Part shown: in pieces, positions 12,599 to 15,250 of the stretch
Position numbering within the stretch: position 1 is the first letter of the stretch
Layout: each line of letters begins with the position of its first letter
Assembly (NCBI GenBank): GCA_016782825.1
Contig: JADHXT010000035.1
Coordinates: forward strand, 1 to 15,250
Direction of reading: 5' to 3'
Origin: Candidatus Brocadiia bacterium
Lineage (GTDB): Bacteria; Planctomycetota; PUPC01; DSUN01
DNA length: 15,250 bases
Translations under genes and position numbers: made by a program
Notes under the pieces: generated by a model
Told to the model about the DNA's origin: nothing
The model's database searches: none
Seen by the model: only the letters and a program-made list of their open reading frames with translations

Positions 12599-15025
12599 CT
12601 AATTCCTCTCCTCTGCCGGCACATACTCGTATGCGCCCATGTCCGCGATCGCAACGCGATCTCCGTCACCATCGACGGGCCGCGGATTCCTCTGCAGGTC
12701 GTTCGTCGGGATCCCCTTGTGGGTCCCTGCGTCAATGCACGGCGAGTTTGGTTTGAGCCGGTAATCGCCCTCACTCTCTCTTACAAACAGAGGCAACGCA
12801 GACAGGTTGCCCTTCCCCTCGTTGCCGTCCTCGATGTTCGAGTAGGTGGCAGCACATCGGACCAGATCGTCGCCGTTCCCCCATAAGATGCAGTTCGTGA
12901 TGGCCACCACAGATTGCGTGCGGGACCGTTCCCCCAGGACGACGCCTTTACCTTTGTTAGTGCAGATCGTGTTGTTCACGATGCTCGCCGTGGAGGATCG
13001 CATGACGGCAATGGCGGAGACATGGGAGCGTGTGATCTGGTTGTTCACGATGCTCGCATTGGAGGAATCCGTGATCAGGATCCCTCCACCGTAGCCGCAC
13101 CGGTGCTGCTCGATGACATTGCCAACGATCTCGACCTGGCTCCGATGGACGCTGATCGCGCCACCCCACCACCCACGGTTATCGATGATCCGATTGTTGT
13201 GGAGCTTGATCTGCGAGTCATAGGCCTCTACGCCGCCCGCGCCATCCGTGGCCCTGTTCTTGGTGATGACCGTGTTCCGTATGGTCAACGACGATTTGGT
13301 GATGTACACGCCCCCTCCGTACGTGTAGCTGCTTCTCAGCCACCTGCCCGATCCCTTGGTGATGGTGACGCCTTCCAGAATCGTGTCCTTGCCCACGCTG
13401 CTCGCCACGACCGTTGGGTCTTTCTTACCGCTGCCATCGATGATCGTGGCATCCGCGCCGCTGCCGAGAACGTACACCCTGTCCCTGAGTGAGATGTTCT
13501 CGCGGTAAGTCCCCGCTGCCACGAAGACAATGCCGGGTGCCTTCACAGCATCGATGCCGTCCTGGATCTTCGCGAACGCGTCCCTGCCGACCATGCGGCC
13601 CTTCAACAGGTCCCCGTGTTTCTTCCCTGCCCAGTCGTCATCCACCCACACCTTGTGTGTGTAGAGCTCTCTCTGCTCCGGCGTCCAGCTGTGAAGCGAG
13701 GGGGCACGGGTCAGGCGCCCGCCGCGGATCTCGACGCTGCGGGTCAGGCGCGCCACCTCCTTGTTGCCCGTGAGCGCAACGATGGCGCAGACGAGCGTGT
13801 CAATGTCCGAGGGCGAGTAGATGCTCACCTCTGTGGCACTGGTCAAGTTCAGCTGGAGCGACTGTCCGGCGATCCGCACAGGCACTTGCGACAGGCCAGA
13901 GGGGGTGCCGTTCAGGACCTTGCCTTCACAGAGGAGTGCCTGTGGCTTTGGCGCACCCTGTAGAGTGCGCACGTTGCTGAGCTTTACCGTCCTGTCGCCG
14001 ACTCTGAAGGCCCGGTCGACCACGGAGCCGCTTACCGACCCATCGGCGTACTTGACGTCGAGCCGGAGAACACGAGGGCCTTCCGGCGCGGGAAGTGGGA
14101 CGGCCGTCACGCTGTACTCGCCGTTAGCGAGCTTCATCTTGTGCCTGCGGGATGGCCCCTTGCCTGTGCTTAGGGCCAGTTCCAGGGTCAGGGGGGCCGC
14201 GGAGGGTAGCAGTGAGACCGCTCGGGCGCGGAACTCGACGGGGCTCCGCAGGTTGGCGCGCCCGAGAGGAGGCGGAGTGAACTGGATGTCGGGCTCCGCG
14301 ACGAACTGCCTGACATGGCTCACCGGGATCGCGAAGTTCACTCCCATACCTAGAACCCCGGACACCACCACGCCGATGACTTCTCCCCGGGTGTCTATGA
14401 CAGGGCCCCCTGAGTTCCCTGGATTCAGCACAGCGTCGACCTGGATCTGTGACAGGGCCCCGGCCTTGCGTCTCATGGAGGTGATGCGGCCGGCGTTGAC
14501 GCTGATGCTCGGGTAGGAACCAGCCTTGACGGCAAGCGCCTTGCCAAACGGGAAGCCGAACGCCATCACTTCGGCGGTCTCCACCAGGCCGTCCACCTTA
14601 CCGAGAGCCAGGGGGGAGAACTTCCCGCCCGCGCCTTCGACCCTCAAGAGCGCGAGATCGAGATCGTCGGACACCCGGAGCACCCGGGCCTGCACCTCCT
14701 CCTGCTTCGTCTCGCCCGGGCGGAGGACGAGGGTGACGTCCTTCACCAAGGTGATCTTGCGCACGTCTTCGCGGCTGGAACGTGGACGTCGGGTGAGAAG
14801 TACATGCCGATTGGTGACGAACAGGCCCGTCTCGTGCACGCAGAAGGCCGACCCGGTGCCTTGTGCCCTGCCATCTCGGGTCGCCTCGACCAGCGCCGTG
14901 GCCGCCTTGCCGAGCGCGACTCGCTCCCTGAGCGTGAGCTGTTTCGCTCCGCACCAGGCGAGGCGAGCCGGAGTGAGGAGAACCAGGCCTCCGACCAAGA
15001 CATTCGTGATTGTCTGTCGTTTCAT
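12599..15025 (-). CDS. Secreted HtrA-like serine protease, paralog 3, with C-terminal parallel beta-helix
   Basis: I place the start at the ATG whose complement is 15023-15025, giving 808 residues. From there the signal peptide (KRQTITNVLVGGLVLLTPA, then LAWCGA) and His74, Asp123 and Ser205 fall at the same numbers as in both paralogs; an upstream in-frame GTG at 15130 would add 35 non-signal residues. The protease core and shared central region run to about residue 435. After a linker with VWVDDDWAG, residues 475-750 form a right-handed parallel beta-helix: 'IVFVAAGTYRENISL', 'GADATIIDGSG', then repeated coils with 'GGGVYI', 'IRNTVITKN', 'GGAISVH', 'GGGILI' and 'SIVNNTI'. The end, NSPCIDAG then DMGAYEY, matches the choice-of-anchor Q type tail of such proteins. 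It is the first gene of the array. The helix may bind or process a polysaccharide; no lyase catalytic residues were identified. Confidence 0.9.
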   Translation of the reverse strand: MKRQTITNVLVGGLVLLTPARLAWCGAKQLTLRERVALGKAATALVEATRDGRAQGTGSAFCVHETGLFVTNRHVLLTRRPRSSREDVRKITLVKDVTLVLRPGETKQEEVQARVLRVSDDLDLALLRVEGAGGKFSPLALGKVDGLVETAEVMAFGFPFGKALAVKAGSYPSISVNAGRITSMRRKAGALSQIQVDAVLNPGNSGGPVIDTRGEVIGVVVSGVLGMGVNFAIPVSHVRQFVAEPDIQFTPPPLGRANLRSPVEFRARAVSLLPSAAPLTLELALSTGKGPSRRHKMKLANGEYSVTAVPLPAPEGPRVLRLDVKYADGSVSGSVVDRAFRVGDRTVKLSNVRTLQGAPKPQALLCEGKVLNGTPSGLSQVPVRIAGQSLQLNLTSATEVSIYSPSDIDTLVCAIVALTGNKEVARLTRSVEIRGGRLTRAPSLHSWTPEQRELYTHKVWVDDDWAGKKHGDLLKGRMVGRDAFAKIQDGIDAVKAPGIVFVAAGTYRENISLRDRVYVLGSGADATIIDGSGKKDPTVVASSVGKDTILEGVTITKGSGRWLRSSYTYGGGVYITKSSLTIRNTVITKNRATDGAGGVEAYDSQIKLHNNRIIDNRGWWGGAISVHRSQVEIVGNVIEQHRCGYGGGILITDSSNASIVNNQITRSHVSAIAVMRSSTASIVNNTICTNKGKGVVLGERSRTQSVVAITNCILWGNGDDLVRCAATYSNIEDGNEGKGNLSALPLFVRESEGDYRLKPNSPCIDAGTHKGIPTNDLQRNPRPVDGDGDRVAIADMGAYEYVPAEERN

Positions 15026-15126
15026 GTCTTCACCGTGATCCTGAAGGGACCCCGTGGCTTGCCGGCGTCGTGTCCGCTGCTGAGGGCACACTCGCGGGGA
15101 TTCGGCTCGGCTTCCGGAGACACGTG

Positions 15127-15249
15127 TCACCTCACATCGCGCGGCGCTGGGCTCTTCCTGCGGTCAGAGGGAACCAAGCTGGCTTTGCCGTGAAGCTCGC
15201 CGTGGTTCTTGTGTCGCGACAGGTCCCGGATGCGGTTCCCCGCGACGGC
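15127..15249 (-). CDS. Possible C-terminal end of a gene upstream of the protease array (partial)
   Basis: Reading leftward from the window edge, one frame is open for about 40 codons (starting AVAGNRIRDLSRHKNHGE) to a TGA at complement 15127-15129. It has reasonable third-position GC but no motif I recognise, and the chance that it is not a gene is high. If real, its stop lies about 100 bases before the first protease ATG. Confidence 0.25.
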   Translation of the reverse strand, partial: AVAGNRIRDLSRHKNHGELHGKASLVPSDRRKSPAPRDVR

Positions 15250-15250
15250 T

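Larger units (their letters stand above)
9199..15034 (-). repeat. Three tandem diverged copies of a ~1.3-kb protease core
   Basis: The stretches 9199-10513, 11215-12532 and 13720-15034 are direct repeats that encode the shared signal peptide, protease and central region and include the last bases of the leader (GTGAAG[AC]CATG). Long segments around the Ser motif are visibly similar at DNA level, for example near 9809-9908, 11829-11928 and 14329-14428. Similarity stops sharply at the C-terminal modules, which occupy the DNA between the copies. Confidence 0.85.

Overview
The window is GC-rich bacterial DNA whose coding frames favour G or C at third codon positions. Several traits suggest the PVC group, most likely a Planctomycetota genome or metagenome bin: pseudopilins ending in a 'CPVNG..Y' block, secreted proteins carrying LamG or parallel beta-helix modules, and short paralogous families in tandem. 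No marker gene here fixes the taxonomy, so this is inference.

Layout. (1) Positions 1-3151, plus strand, hold the end of a pseudopilin operon: the last codons of an unseen gene, a GspI/PilV-like minor pseudopilin, a large GspJ-like minor pseudopilin with two homologous C-terminal modules, a short PilX/GspK-like protein, a GspG-like pseudopilin with a classical cleavage motif, and a degenerate paralog of that pseudopilin that has lost Glu5. The assembly ATPase, platform protein, prepilin peptidase and secretin are not in the window. (2) Positions 3338-5800, plus strand, hold two paralogous soluble GGDEF proteins and a deleted remnant of a third. The first has an intact GGEEF site. The second reads GGDKF and also has its conserved DxDxFK lysine changed to Glu. 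(3) Positions 5819-5977 hold a tRNA-Pro(GGG) gene with its own sigma70-type promoter and a perfect 12-bp hairpin just downstream. (4) Positions 5978-8895 look like an accessory, partly decayed zone beside the tRNA: about 560 bp with no gene, a minus-strand protein with an N-terminal CarD/DUF3553-like Tudor fold and an unassigned C-terminal domain, and a broken PD-(D/E)XK nuclease gene. (5) Positions 8969-15025, minus strand, hold three tandem genes for secreted trypsin/HtrA-type serine proteases without PDZ domains. They share a core of about 435 residues, with the catalytic residues His74, Asp123 and Ser205 at identical numbers in all three, but each ends in a different module: an unassigned 75-residue tail, a LamG domain, or a right-handed beta-helix.

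How the parts may relate. The pseudopilin operon would feed a type II secretion or type IV pilus-like machine. The protease trio encodes exported proteins that such a cell could place in the periplasm or outside. The active and degenerate GGDEF pair could set c-di-GMP levels or act as an enzyme plus pseudo-enzyme pair. No sequence evidence links these modules beyond proximity. The most distinctive locus is the protease array, in which one secreted protease scaffold has been duplicated with wholesale replacement of its C-terminal module.
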